This document shows, in pieces, positions 25,744-35,145 of a stretch of DNA of 64,000 bases (position 1 is the first letter of the stretch; each line of letters begins with the position of its first letter). A program made the position numbers and the translations under genes. The DNA lies in NCBI GenBank assembly GCA_012719175.1, contig JAAYAX010000005.1, positions 186,001-250,000 on the forward strand, in the 5' to 3' direction. This stretch comes from Methanomassiliicoccus sp. Its GTDB lineage: Archaea > Thermoplasmatota > Thermoplasmata > Methanomassiliicoccales > Methanomassiliicoccaceae. The notes under the pieces are model-generated. The model had not been told where the DNA came from, ran no database searches, and saw nothing but the letters and a program-made list of their open reading frames with translations.

Positions 25744-28700
25744 GTGAGTTCTAGGCCTACCGCTCAGCGAATATTTGCTGTTCTGATGCTGTGTTGCATC
25801 CTTCTGGCGGCCATCCCTCCTGTGGATGGATATTTGGCTCCCTCTGCTCCCGTTCTCGAGATCGAATCTACTGGCAGCGGCATGGTAAGTTTAAAGTGGA
25901 CCCTCCCCAACGACAATGGCTCCCCCATAACCGGTTATAACATATACAGAGGGGAGGCGCCCGGCACGGAGACCTACTTCGACTCCGTTCAGGAGGAAGA
26001 TATCCTCATCTACACCAACACTGGATTGGTCAACGGCAGGACCTATTATTACCAGGTGGCCGCGGTAAATGAAGCGGGCCCGGGAGAGATGTCCAACGAG
26101 GTGTCCGCCACACCCCTCTCAGTACCTGGCGTCCCTTCTGCCTTCGAGGGGTCATCGGGCGTATCCAGCATCACCTTGACCTGGCTTGCCCCCTATGATG
26201 ATGGTGGCCTGCCTGTAATACAGTACAAGATCTACCGCAGCGCCACCTCCGGCACCGAGATCTTCCTGGCCAATACCACCGTTACCACTTTCACCGATAC
26301 CGGTCTGACCATCGGTAGGGTGTACTACTACATGGTCAGCGCCGAGAATGCTTTCGGAGAGGGCGGGTGTACCGAGGAGATCTTGGTGACGGTCGCCGAC
26401 GTTCCAGGCCCTGTCACCGGCCTTATGGCGGTGGCCGGCAACGCGTCTGTGACCCTCAACTGGACGGCGCCCAGCCACACCGGGGGCACCCCTATCACGG
26501 GCTATCTGATCTACCGCGGTACGGAGAGCGGCCAGGAGACGTTCCTATGGAACACCGCCACCTTGAACTTCAAGGATACCGACCTCATCAACGGACAGAC
26601 CTACTACTACAAAGTAAGGGTGTCCAACAGCAATGGTGCCGGACAGCCGTCCGGTGAGGTCTCCTCCACCCCCTTGACCACACCGTACGCCCCCACGGAC
26701 CTGCTGGCCACAAGGGCCGATCAGGCTGCCATACTCACATGGTTGGCGCCGACCGTAGACGGCGGCACCTCCATACTGTACTATCGGATCTATCGCGGCA
26801 CCACTCCAGGAACGGAGATATTCATCTCCAACTCCACGATCACCTCGTTCATGGACAACGGTCTTACCAACGGTAGGACCTACTATTATCTGGTAAGCGC
26901 GGTCACGGGGGCCGGCGAGGGTACCAAATCCTATACTGTCAGTGTCGTGCCGGCGACCGTGCCCGAGGCACCCTCGCAGGTGACCGCTGCAGGCTCAGCA
27001 GCCAAGGTGACCCTGTCCTGGAACACGCCCTCCAGCGGTGGTTCCACAATCTTGCGCTATAATGTATATTGGAGCGTGACCCCCACCGGTGCCACCAACC
27101 GCATCGATACCCTTACCAATGCCACCACCTTCGTCCATTCCGAGCTGACCAATGGAGTGAGGTATTACTACACCATATCCGCGGTGACCGCCATCGGTGA
27201 GGGTCCCCGATCCCCCACCGTGTTCGCCACCCCCCTCAGCGTCCCTTCCGCCCCCTCGGAGCTTACCGCGGTTGGCGGGGCCAAGAGCATCACCCTGACG
27301 TGGACGGCCCCCAGCGACGGCGGGACTGCTGTCACCGGTTACAAGATCTATCGCGGTTCCGCCTCTGGAGGGGAATCGTTGTTGAAGCTGATAGGGCCGA
27401 ACACCACCTACGTGGATCCAGGCCTGCCGGACAACATGCTTTACTATTACAAGATACGGGCGATCAACAGCCAAGGCGATGGCCCCATATCCTCGGAGGT
27501 CTCTGCTCGCACCATTGACAAGCCGGGAGCACCTCAGAACGTCATCGTCTCCAGCGGTGACTCCTTCGCCACGTTAAGTTGGTCGGCGCCCTCTTACAGC
27601 GGCGGCTCCTCAGTAATCGGCTACAACGTATATCGTAACACCTCAGGCAGTTGGAGCCTGGTCGCCTCCCTCGTCCCCTCCCCGTACCTTGACACCGGTC
27701 TGCAGAACGGTCACCAATATGGCTACATCGTTCGGGCGGTGAACGGCCTGGGCGAAGGCTCGTCCTCGGAGGAGGTCCAGGTCATGCCCGCTCGCGTGCC
27801 GGACGCACCCGCGCTCGCAGCCATCGGCGGCCTGCGCTCTGTCAATCTGACATGGACCGCTCCCTCGTTCAACGGAGGAACGAACATCACTGGGTATGCC
27901 ATCTATCGTGGGGTAGCCTCTGGTCAGGAGGTCTTCTTCGCCTCAGTCGGCAACATCTTCACCTTCCTGGACAGCGGCCTGTCGGACGGGACGGCCTATT
28001 ACTACCGCATCACCGCCCTAAACGAGAGGGGAGAGGGGTCGCCCTCACTCGAGGTCAGCGCCACCACGCTGGGCCTTCCGGGAAAGCCTGTGAACCTTTC
28101 GGTGCAGCCCACCGGTGTGAACATGCACCTGTCATGGGCCCCATCTTCCACCAATGGAGGAGCGGAGATAACCTCCTATCGAGTGTACCGTGGGACCAGT
28201 GCCGAGAGCATGATATCTATCGCTCAGGTCACTGATACAGAATATGACGACCCAGATCCGGAGAACGGTGTGAGCTACATCTACTCTGTATCGGCCAATA
28301 ACATGGTCGGTGAAGGTCAGGCCGATACGGCCTCGGCAGTCATGATACGGGCCCCAGGGGAGCCGCAATCACTGACCATCACCCCATCATCACATCGCAT
28401 CACCCTGACGTGGAGCGCCCCTGCCGACCTGGGCGGCAGCTACCTCGTAGGTTACCGCATCTACCGCGCGCTATCCACGGGGCCGGTGGAGACCATTGCC
28501 GCCGTGAACGGGACCGAGTATATCGACAACGGGCTGGAGAACGGCATCACCCATCACTACTGGGTATCGGCGGTCAACTCCCTCTTCGAAGGTGAGACCA
28601 ATGGACCTCTATCAGCGGTGCCGGCCAACGTGCCCTCCAAGGTCGTCAGCGTGTCCATCGTCCCTGGAGTGAGGCAATCGGCCTTGAGCTGGGAGGCCCC

Positions 28701-29883
28701 CTTCAACGGCGGATCTAGCATAACCAGCTACAAGATCTACCGTTCATCGTCGGAGAGCGGCGCTTACAAGCTAGTTATCAGCACCGCCGCATTCATGTTC
28801 ACAGACACCGGATTGCTGGACTCTACCACCTACTGGTACCGCGTTAGCGCGGTAAACCCGGTGGGCGAGGGGGCGATGTCCGATGCCATGTCCTCCGCCA
28901 CCTTGACACCTCCTTCGAAGGTGACCGGCCTTATCGCCACATCTGGTGATGGGCAAATTCAACTTCAATGGGATGAGGCCGAATCCGGTGATGGGTCGGA
29001 CATAACCTACAGGGTGTACTCCTCTACAGCCCCCGGTGGGGAGACATTGTTGACAACGGTCAGCATCAACAACTATCTCAACATCGATCTGGTGAACGGA
29101 AGGAGCTACTACTATCAGGTCAGCGCTGTGAACGCCACGGGTGAGGGAATGAGGTCAGATGAGGTATCGGCCGTTCCCACCACCGTCCCCGGCTCACCTG
29201 TCAATCTCAGGGCCAACCCCGGCGACGGGCTAATCATCCTCTCCTGGAGCCTGCCCTACAATAACGGGGGCGCCACCATTATAGGATACAAGCTGTACTG
29301 GAGCATCATCCCCAATGGTAGCTACGAGATGGTCCCTGTCACCGGGAGCAGCTACGTTCATACTGGCCTCGAGAACGGGGTCACCTATTATTACAAGGTC
29401 TCGGCCGTCAACCAGGTGGGAGAGGGGCCCATGTCGGCCGCCATCACCTCAGAACCTGTGGCCAAACCGCTCGCTGTCGTCGATCTCCTAGCAGCCAGGA
29501 CGAACGGGAACATCATCCTTACCTGGACCGATCCGAATCCCTCCTCTGCGGACATCCTCGGTTACCGTATATACAGGGGCATTCAGAGCGGGAGCGAGAC
29601 GTTGTACGACGTGAGCTCCTCGACGACCTATACGGACGAGTACGCGGAGAGCGGCGTACCATACTACTACATGGTCACCGCCCTCAACTCCACCTCGGAG
29701 AGCAATCCCTCCAACGAGGTCAGCGTGGTACCCGGGTCCTCTTCACAGAGCTTGCATGGGGAAGAGGGGATCCAGATGACGGAGATCGTGATGATGGCCG
29801 CCGGTGTCATGATAGCGGTGGGTACGGTCTTCATCCTGGTGGGAAAGGGCATACTATCGTTCAGACGGGCACCTAACAAGTGA
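25744..29883 (+). CDS. Giant anchored surface protein with 14 FN3 domains
   Basis: A 1379-residue secreted protein. The signal peptide (IFAVLMLCCILLAAIPPVDG) is followed by 14 fibronectin type III domains of about 90 residues. Each has a core like ITLTWxAPxxxGGxxITGYxIYRG and an end like NGxTYYYxVSAVNxxGEGxxS, then a Pro-rich joint such as VPGxP. A C-terminal membrane helix (IVMMAAGVMIAVGTVFILVGKGIL) and a basic FRRAPNK tail anchor it. The start is GTG at 25744. The domains diverge from one another, so the array is not a recent expansion. Extended fibres or stalks for cell contact are the likely role, by analogy with FN3 arrays. Confidence 0.9.
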   Translation: MSSRPTAQRIFAVLMLCCILLAAIPPVDGYLAPSAPVLEIESTGSGMVSLKWTLPNDNGSPITGYNIYRGEAPGTETYFDSVQEEDILIYTNTGLVNGRTYYYQVAAVNEAGPGEMSNEVSATPLSVPGVPSAFEGSSGVSSITLTWLAPYDDGGLPVIQYKIYRSATSGTEIFLANTTVTTFTDTGLTIGRVYYYMVSAENAFGEGGCTEEILVTVADVPGPVTGLMAVAGNASVTLNWTAPSHTGGTPITGYLIYRGTESGQETFLWNTATLNFKDTDLINGQTYYYKVRVSNSNGAGQPSGEVSSTPLTTPYAPTDLLATRADQAAILTWLAPTVDGGTSILYYRIYRGTTPGTEIFISNSTITSFMDNGLTNGRTYYYLVSAVTGAGEGTKSYTVSVVPATVPEAPSQVTAAGSAAKVTLSWNTPSSGGSTILRYNVYWSVTPTGATNRIDTLTNATTFVHSELTNGVRYYYTISAVTAIGEGPRSPTVFATPLSVPSAPSELTAVGGAKSITLTWTAPSDGGTAVTGYKIYRGSASGGESLLKLIGPNTTYVDPGLPDNMLYYYKIRAINSQGDGPISSEVSARTIDKPGAPQNVIVSSGDSFATLSWSAPSYSGGSSVIGYNVYRNTSGSWSLVASLVPSPYLDTGLQNGHQYGYIVRAVNGLGEGSSSEEVQVMPARVPDAPALAAIGGLRSVNLTWTAPSFNGGTNITGYAIYRGVASGQEVFFASVGNIFTFLDSGLSDGTAYYYRITALNERGEGSPSLEVSATTLGLPGKPVNLSVQPTGVNMHLSWAPSSTNGGAEITSYRVYRGTSAESMISIAQVTDTEYDDPDPENGVSYIYSVSANNMVGEGQADTASAVMIRAPGEPQSLTITPSSHRITLTWSAPADLGGSYLVGYRIYRALSTGPVETIAAVNGTEYIDNGLENGITHHYWVSAVNSLFEGETNGPLSAVPANVPSKVVSVSIVPGVRQSALSWEAPFNGGSSITSYKIYRSSSESGAYKLVISTAAFMFTDTGLLDSTTYWYRVSAVNPVGEGAMSDAMSSATLTPPSKVTGLIATSGDGQIQLQWDEAESGDGSDITYRVYSSTAPGGETLLTTVSINNYLNIDLVNGRSYYYQVSAVNATGEGMRSDEVSAVPTTVPGSPVNLRANPGDGLIILSWSLPYNNGGATIIGYKLYWSIIPNGSYEMVPVTGSSYVHTGLENGVTYYYKVSAVNQVGEGPMSAAITSEPVAKPLAVVDLLAARTNGNIILTWTDPNPSSADILGYRIYRGIQSGSETLYDVSSSTTYTDEYAESGVPYYYMVTALNSTSESNPSNEVSVVPGSSSQSLHGEEGIQMTEIVMMAAGVMIAVGTVFILVGKGILSFRRAPNK

Positions 29884-30078
29884 GAACGGTCTCGATATGG
29901 ATTCACAACCCTTCTTCCAAGAAAAGGGAGAGTGAATATGATGAGGCCTATCGATTATTTTTCAGGCCCATATGTCGTTCCTCGTAGAACTGACAGAAAA
30001 TCGCCGATGCGATGAACGAGGAAAAACAAGAAGCTAGGTCCCCGAAGGGGGACGAATCGTTTTATTGATCAGAACGGT

Positions 30079-30609
30079 CTAATCAAAGTTCTTCTTGAAC
30101 AGGGCCATTCCGTCCAGGATGCATTGGATGCCAGACTTCTTACCCTCCCATCCCAGGACCTCGGTGTTCTTGCCCTCTTCCAGGTGCTTGTAGGTTCGGA
30201 AGAACTCTGCGATCTCATCGAGGTAGTGCGTCGGAAGGTCAGTAAGGTCAAGGTACTCCCTGGTTCGAGGGTCCTTAACAGCTACACATAGTACCTTATC
30301 GTCAGCACCGTTCTCGTCCCGCATCCTCAGCACACCAATGGGCCGGGCCTCGATGATGCATCCTGTGAAGGTCGCCTCGGACATGACCACCATGGCATCG
30401 ATGGCGTCACCATCCTCGTAGAACGTTCGGGGAACCATGCCGTACTCCAGAGGGAAGACCACGCTTGAATGCAGGACCCTGTCCAGTATGATGGCGTCAT
30501 GCTCCTTGGACACCTCATACTTGTTCTTACTGCCTTTGGGGGTCTCAACGATCACGTTGATCAGGTTAGGCGGGTCCTTGCCCACAGGCAGTTCTTTCCA
30601 CATTGTCAT
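30079..30609 (-). CDS. ppa: Inorganic pyrophosphatase, family I
   Basis: Hydrolyses pyrophosphate in the cytoplasm and pulls biosynthetic reactions forward. About 176 residues, typical for family I. Visible active-site parts: ETPKGSKNKYEV, FPLEYGMVPRTFYEDGDAIDAMV (the DxDxxD-type metal site) and DPRTREYLDLTDLP. A longer frame opens at 30645, but ATG 30607-30609 gives the normal family start (MTMWKELPVG). It is followed by no coupled gene. Sec61 beta lies 122 bp upstream on the same strand. Confidence 0.93.
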   Translation of the reverse strand: MTMWKELPVGKDPPNLINVIVETPKGSKNKYEVSKEHDAIILDRVLHSSVVFPLEYGMVPRTFYEDGDAIDAMVVMSEATFTGCIIEARPIGVLRMRDENGADDKVLCVAVKDPRTREYLDLTDLPTHYLDEIAEFFRTYKHLEEGKNTEVLGWEGKKSGIQCILDGMALFKKNFD

Positions 30610-30731
30610 ATTATCCACTTCGACCCTGCACCATGCAGGTCCCATTTAATGTTTTTTACAGAGAATCGAGATACTGAGAGAAATAATGATGGTGTGCGGT
30701 TACGCACGATCATTGGAATTATTTTATTTTA

Positions 30732-30902
30732 TTAGACCGGCCAGATGAACTTAGCCAGTGATACTATGGCAACAAGGGCAATGATACTTCCCACCACGAA
30801 CCAGGGCTTCAGGACCGGCCCTTTCTCCACCTCATTGTCAAAGTAACGTATCAGACCAGCCGCGGACTGGAATCCTGTGTTCTTCTTGCTCTTCGCTGGC
30901 AT
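30732..30902 (-). CDS. Preprotein translocase subunit Sec61 beta
   Basis: A 56-residue protein, the third subunit of the archaeal SecYE-beta channel. The N-terminus MPAKSKKNTGFQSAAGLIRY contains the conserved TGFQSAAGLIRYFDNE motif, followed by one C-terminal membrane helix (FVVGSIIALVAIVSLAKFIW). Size and layout match archaeal Sec61 beta closely. A TATA-like ATTATATAAC lies about 30 bp upstream of the ATG. The next gene upstream, at 30956, is of unknown function. Confidence 0.92.
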   Translation of the reverse strand: MPAKSKKNTGFQSAAGLIRYFDNEVEKGPVLKPWFVVGSIIALVAIVSLAKFIWPV

Positions 30903-30955
30903 AGGGATCCAACAGTGAGTACTCTTGATGTTATATAATCTTGTTGAACTGGAAC

Positions 30956-31324
30956 CTAAACGACAAGAGGCCTATCAGCAAGGTCCTCGTCATAGCCCAT
31001 AACGACCATACGGTCAGGCCCTTTTATTCGTTTCATCTTGGCCTTTTCCTCTTCCATCCTCTTGGCCGGCACGATGATGCCTAACTTTATGCCTTGGCCC
31101 AAAATATCATAATACTCCACGCTTCTTCTTGGCAGAGCGATGGACTTTGGTGATTCAATGAAATCCGTTTCCAATACTCTGTTGTTCATCTGGACCGACA
31201 AGATGGCTCGATCCTCCAACAACTCCTGGGTCACCACCGCCCCAGGCCTCTCCGCCTGAAGTTGATGTGCACGTCGGACCGCAATGGTTTTAATGGTAGG
31301 AATCGTCGTCATAAAGGAATACAT
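30956..31324 (-). CDS. Unknown soluble protein beside Sec61 beta
   Basis: A frame of 122 residues, or 118 if translation begins at the internal ATG giving MTTIPTIKTIAV. It is a charged alpha/beta protein without membrane helices, cysteines or recognised motifs. Segments such as QLQAERPGAVVTQELLEDRAIL and KRMEEEKAKMKRIKGPDRMVVMG suggest helices and strands in alternation. Amino acid composition looks coding, and the frame is not overlapped by another plausible gene. It is divergent from LysRS (122 bp) and precedes Sec61 beta on the same strand. Confidence 0.6.
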   Translation of the reverse strand: MYSFMTTIPTIKTIAVRRAHQLQAERPGAVVTQELLEDRAILSVQMNNRVLETDFIESPKSIALPRRSVEYYDILGQGIKLGIIVPAKRMEEEKAKMKRIKGPDRMVVMGYDEDLADRPLVV

Positions 31325-31446
31325 AGGTAACGGTATGTTAAAATCTTTTGTTTTTTGATTTACGGTTGTTCACAGCGAGTAAAAAACCTCCTGCGGTCCC
31401 AAGATAAGTTTATTAGAGCGCGGCCTGTTCGCATCTGCCTGATATC

Positions 31447-32991
31447 ATGCACTGGGCAGACGTAGAGGCGAACAACCTGCTGTCACGAGGCAGGAAGCAC
31501 CTCATCAATACTGGCATCACCCCCTCGGGCACACTTCACGTGGGAACCCTCAGAGAGGCCATCACCGCCGAGGCGGTCCGCAAGGCCCTCTCGGACAAGG
31601 ATGCCGATGTGCGCATGATCTACCTTGTGGATTCATGGGACCCCTTGAGGAAGCGCTATCCTTTCCTTCCAGAGAGCTATGAAGCGGAGGTGGGCAAGCC
31701 CTTGGCCTACATACCATGCCCCTGCGGGGAACATAAGAACTATGCCCAGCACTACATCCAGCCGTTCCTGGACTCCATAAAGGAGCTTGGCATTCATTGC
31801 GATGTGCTGTGGACCCATGAGCAGTATGAGCTCGGTCGCTTCGCGGAAGTGATCGATACTGCCATTCGCAAGAAGGATGATATCGCCAGGATATTGAAGG
31901 AGGTTAGTGGCAGGGACCTCCCCAAGGACTTCTTCCCGTACTCACCGCGTTGCGAGAGCTGCGGGCGCCTCACTCACGCCAAGGTCACCGGGTACGAGCA
32001 TCCGTATGTGACATATCAGTGCGCTTGCGGACACACCGGCGAGGCCGATATTCGCAAGGCTGACGGCAAGATGCCATGGAGGATCGAGTGGGCCGCCAAA
32101 TGGAAGGTGTTCGATGTGACCTGTGAACCCTTCGGAAAGGACCACGCGGCGGCAGGCGGCTCCTATGACACCGGCGTGAGGCTTGCCAAGGAGATCTTCG
32201 AGTTCGAAGCTCCCTACCCCATCCCCTATGAGTTCGTCCAGTTGAAGGGCAAGGGGCAGATGCATAAGTCCACCGGGTCGACCGTCACCGGGGTGGACGC
32301 CCTGCGCATCACCCCCGCATCGGTCATGAACTACATCGTCCTCCGGGTGAACCCCTCACGTCACATCGATTACGATGCCGGCCTGGGAATCCTGGACATG
32401 GTGGACGAGTACGATCGAGTGGAATGCATGTACTACTCGGGCCAGTGCGAGGAACGGGACCGTGACCTCCTCCGCGCCTACGAGCTATCTCAACCGGAGA
32501 AGGCGCGCTCCAGCCTACCTCTGCAGGTGCCCTACCGGCACCTGGTATCCCTGGTACAGATCACGGACGGCTTCGATGGCGTCCTGGCCACGCTCCGCCG
32601 CATGGGGGCGGTCCCCGACACCGCGTCCCCGGAGGACCTGGCAATCCTGAAGCAGAGGGTCGAATGCGTTCGATACTGGCTCAACAGCTTCGCTCCCGAT
32701 GAGGTGAAGTTCGCAGTATGCGAGTGCATGCCCTCCTGCGAACTGTCCGAGCAGGAGAAGAGCTTCCTCAAGGAGCTCCTCGCCGCTATGGAAGGTGTGG
32801 AGTGGAAGGGCGAGACCATACATGATGCCATGTATGGGTGTGCCAAGGGAGCCCCCATAGGGGCTCGCGGCGGGTTCCAGGTTTTATACAAGATCTTCTG
32901 CAATCAAAAGCAGGGGCCACGCCTGGGATTCTTCCTGTCCACCCTGGACAGGGACTTCGTGTTGGCAAGGATCAGAGAGGCCTCCTGCTGA
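31447..32991 (+). CDS. lysS: Lysyl-tRNA synthetase, class I
   Basis: Charges tRNA-Lys. The 514-residue protein has the class I HIGH-type motif PSGTLHVG (about residues 26-33) and the KMSKS-type QMHKSTGS (about 276-283), so it is the archaeal class I enzyme, not the class II form. Two Cys pairs (CESCGRLTH and CACGHTG) form a probable zinc-binding insertion. The C-terminal third is the helical anticodon domain. A TATA-like GTTTATTAG (31408-31416) lies about 31-39 bp before ATG 31447. No neighbour is functionally linked. Confidence 0.96.
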   Translation: MHWADVEANNLLSRGRKHLINTGITPSGTLHVGTLREAITAEAVRKALSDKDADVRMIYLVDSWDPLRKRYPFLPESYEAEVGKPLAYIPCPCGEHKNYAQHYIQPFLDSIKELGIHCDVLWTHEQYELGRFAEVIDTAIRKKDDIARILKEVSGRDLPKDFFPYSPRCESCGRLTHAKVTGYEHPYVTYQCACGHTGEADIRKADGKMPWRIEWAAKWKVFDVTCEPFGKDHAAAGGSYDTGVRLAKEIFEFEAPYPIPYEFVQLKGKGQMHKSTGSTVTGVDALRITPASVMNYIVLRVNPSRHIDYDAGLGILDMVDEYDRVECMYYSGQCEERDRDLLRAYELSQPEKARSSLPLQVPYRHLVSLVQITDGFDGVLATLRRMGAVPDTASPEDLAILKQRVECVRYWLNSFAPDEVKFAVCECMPSCELSEQEKSFLKELLAAMEGVEWKGETIHDAMYGCAKGAPIGARGGFQVLYKIFCNQKQGPRLGFFLSTLDRDFVLARIREASC

Positions 32992-33130
32992 GTACATCGG
33001 TGAAGGATAGAACGATCCGCCAACCCTCCTTACTTTCTTTTGTGGCCAGACCTTTCATGGCCCAATCGCTCCGACGCTCCATGCCGCCCCATATGCCTGT
33101 AGGCATGTCGTATGGAATTTGTTGATTCTC

Positions 33131-33145
33131 TTTAGGAATCCTAAA
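33131..33145. promoter_or_regulatory. Perfect palindrome TTTAGGA-A-TCCTAAA, candidate metal-repressor operator
   Basis: Two 7-bp arms around one central base, 84 bp upstream of the broken feoA. The TTAGG/CCTAA core is what DtxR/IdeR-type iron and manganese repressors bind. It lies next to a TATA-like TTTACATAG (33146-33154), where a bound repressor would block TBP. A second inverted repeat, CTAAT-CCGAA-ATTAG, follows at 33170-33184. Confidence 0.65.
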
Positions 33146-33228
33146 TTTACATAGTACATCACGATTTAGCTAATCCGAAATTAGATTTTGGCTCATCTAA
33201 ATGTGTTGATAAGATGGTCGACCTATAT

Positions 33229-33452
33229 ATGAACAGGCTAGAGCCTGGTAGGAATGGGACCAGAAGACGTATCGAAGTAAGGGCTCAATATGGCAGAGGA
33301 TGGCGGAGATGGGCCTAACGACTGGGGCAGAGGCGACCAGGGTCCGTCGTGCTCCCATGAACGATCCCCTGGAGTTCCAAGTTCGAGGCTATCACATCAC
33401 GCTCAGGGACAGCGAGGCGGCCACAGTGCTGCTGGACTGTAAGGAGGTCTGA
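33229..33452 (+). pseudogene. feoA: feoA homologue interrupted by a one-base frameshift
   Basis: Two adjacent frames make one FeoA-type SH3-like domain. The first, from ATG 33229, reads MNRLEPGRNGTRRRIE and then loses similarity. The second, ending with TGA 33450-33452, reads WQRMAEMGLTTGAEATRVRR and VRGYHITLRDSEAATVLL, the standard FeoA core. The frames join if one base is restored near 33276, in GAAGTAAGG. FeoA proteins assist the ferrous iron transporter FeoB. The break may be real decay or a sequencing error. A second feoA-like gene starts one base after its stop. Confidence 0.75.
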
Positions 33453-33453
33453 G

Positions 33454-33681
33454 ATGTCGAAAGAGATCCCTCTGTCAATGGTCAACGAAGGCCAGGAAGG
33501 AATGGTGCAGTCTGTCAAGGGGAAGACCTGGTACGCCAATCGCCTAAGGGAGATGGGTTTCGTTGACAAGGCCAAGGGGATGGTCATCAGAGCGGACGGT
33601 CAAGGCCATATCGTAGGGATCAACGGGACCCGCCTGGCCTTGAGCAAAAGTCTAGCCGATCAGATCCTGGTCACATACTGA
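33454..33681 (+). CDS. FeoA-like small SH3-fold protein (intact copy)
   Basis: A 75-residue protein with the FeoA pattern: LSMVNEGQEGMVQSVKGK, a central ANRLREMGFVDKAKGMVI, and a terminal GTRLALSKSLADQILV. It starts one base after the stop of the frameshifted feoA, with AAGGAGGT upstream as ribosome site, so the two were co-transcribed. FeoA domains bind FeoB or act alone as regulators. No feoB is found within the window. Confidence 0.88.
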   Translation: MSKEIPLSMVNEGQEGMVQSVKGKTWYANRLREMGFVDKAKGMVIRADGQGHIVGINGTRLALSKSLADQILVTY

Positions 33682-33739
33682 GGGCCAGCTATGGCAGATG
33701 CCTTGGAGGCATACCTGCTTATGAGCGGGGATTTAGAAT

Positions 33740-33886
33740 GTGACGGAACTGGAGGGTTGTTCTTCCAACAAATTTGTGGGCTGCCACTGCGGTGGAAGCA
33801 AGAATGGTTGTGATCTTTCCCCCAGCTGGACCAACGCCTACGTACTGACCGATAAGGGCAAGAGAGTCGGGGAAAGCGATAGCTGA
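33740..33886 (+). CDS. Short Cys-rich protein at the end of the feo cluster
   Basis: A 48-residue frame from GTG 33740 to TGA 33886, below the length usually called. It has four Cys in CSSNKFVGCHCGGSKNGC (5 counting all within the first half), then a polar tail ending LTDKGKRVGESDS. The cysteine spacing suggests metal or Fe-S binding, as in small proteins attached to feo operons. A GGGGAT ribosome-like site lies about 9 bp upstream. A competing frame starts at ATG 33691, so the assignment is tentative. Confidence 0.4.
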   Translation: MTELEGCSSNKFVGCHCGGSKNGCDLSPSWTNAYVLTDKGKRVGESDS

Positions 33887-34044
33887 GGCGGCAAGCGCAG
33901 CTTGGAGCCCGAGACCGATTTCTCTCTTTTTTCCTATACGAGCTCGGCCCGCCTCTTTCACGACCAGGCATCAGGGACCGGCACTGTGCAGGACCTGATC
34001 GTCCATGACGCGATCACGGTGAACGGTCCAGGATTCACAGGTCT

Positions 34045-35145
34045 CTACTTCAGGAGCCCGAACTCGCTGAGCTTGTCCGGAAGATAGGTATCGGTGACGT
34101 AGTCCAGCCCGTACTTGGCCAATGCCTGCTGTTCCGACTTCCGCCCGAGCTTCAGCATCAGGTCGATCTCCCCCTTCCAAAAGTCAGTATTGAACCGGGG
34201 GTCCTTGAGCTCGGCGTTAAGAGCCCTCGTATCCATGTCGGTGAGCTTGTCCGTCGGCAGGTCATAGTTCTCGATGTCCGAGGCGGTGATGCCGATGTAC
34301 TCCGCGCTAGGTGTCGCCAGGTACTCTGAGAGGTGGGCTGTCTTGATAGCTCCGTAAGCTATGGAGGCATAGATCCTGAAGGACCACGGGTCGCCGTCGG
34401 TGAATACGATGACCGGCAGATGCAGGTCTTCATTCAGCCTCTTGACGAAACGGCGGGTGGACCGAGCCGGCTGTCCCTTCAGGTGCACCAGGACGGCATC
34501 GAAGTTCTCGTCGAACCCGTTCTCCACCAGCCTGTCGAACATACCGCCGGTCTCGATGGCGATCACGAACTTGGCGGAGCTGTCCTTGAGGTCGAGCTTC
34601 TCCTTCTCCACGTTGTAAGGGATGCCGTATCCGGAATCACCGACGTCGTCGCGGCAGTTCAGCTTCTTCTGCTTTCCCTTGCGGTCCGTCTCCACCAGGT
34701 TGATATCCCCTATCACCCTGGCACCATCCTCCTCGGGACGCAACTTGAAATCCTCGCGAAGGCACTGGGTGACGATCTCCAAGTCCTCTGCGAGCAGATT
34801 GGACTCGCCCTGGGAGTGGAACTTGGCCCGTCCCCATCCTTCGGATATGTAATAGGCCTCTCTCAGGGTGGACGACTTATTGGTCTCGATCATCTCCTGG
34901 ATGAGCTCGAGCATGTAGGAGGTGCGGAGAAGCATCAGCGCCCCCTTCACCTTTTTAGCGGAGCGGGCACCTCTCAGGTCCCCATACTTCCACACGTTGC
35001 TGCGGGTATCGAACTTGATGTTGGCCTTGGTACGGAGGGGCAGCACCATCTTAGGCACCTTGCCCTCGTCAAGCTGTTTGTAGATAGATTCAGAGATGGA
35101 GTAGAGCCGCTTAATGGCCTCGGTGTTGCGCTTATTGCTCATCAT
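34045..35145 (-). CDS. top6A: DNA topoisomerase VI subunit A
   Basis: The cleaving subunit of the type IIB topoisomerase, related to Spo11. At 366 residues it is full length. The catalytic tyrosine is in [11 protein letters not shown] (Tyr 98 or 99). The Toprim acidic residues are in [11 protein letters not shown] and TDGDPWSF. Its start overlaps the end of top6B by 14 bp, so the two are translationally coupled and made together for the A2B2 enzyme that relaxes and decatenates DNA. Its presence excludes Thermoplasmatales-type genomes, which use gyrase alone. Confidence 0.97.
   Translation of the reverse strand: MMSNKRNTEAIKRLYSISESIYKQLDEGKVPKMVLPLRTKANIKFDTRSNVWKYGDLRGARSAKKVKGALMLLRTSYMLELIQEMIETNKSSTLREAYYISEGWGRAKFHSQGESNLLAEDLEIVTQCLREDFKLRPEEDGARVIGDINLVETDRKGKQKKLNCRDDVGDSGYGIPYNVEKEKLDLKDSSAKFVIAIETGGMFDRLVENGFDENFDAVLVHLKGQPARSTRRFVKRLNEDLHLPVIVFTDGDPWSFRIYASIAYGAIKTAHLSEYLATPSAEYIGITASDIENYDLPTDKLTDMDTRALNAELKDPRFNTDFWKGEIDLMLKLGRKSEQQALAKYGLDYVTDTYLPDKLSEFGLLK

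Noticed and set aside
25744-29883. FN3 array as possible CRISPR or recent tandem DNA repeat
   Set aside because: Periodicity is about 270-280 bp and exists at the protein level; the DNA units have diverged and there are no spacers.
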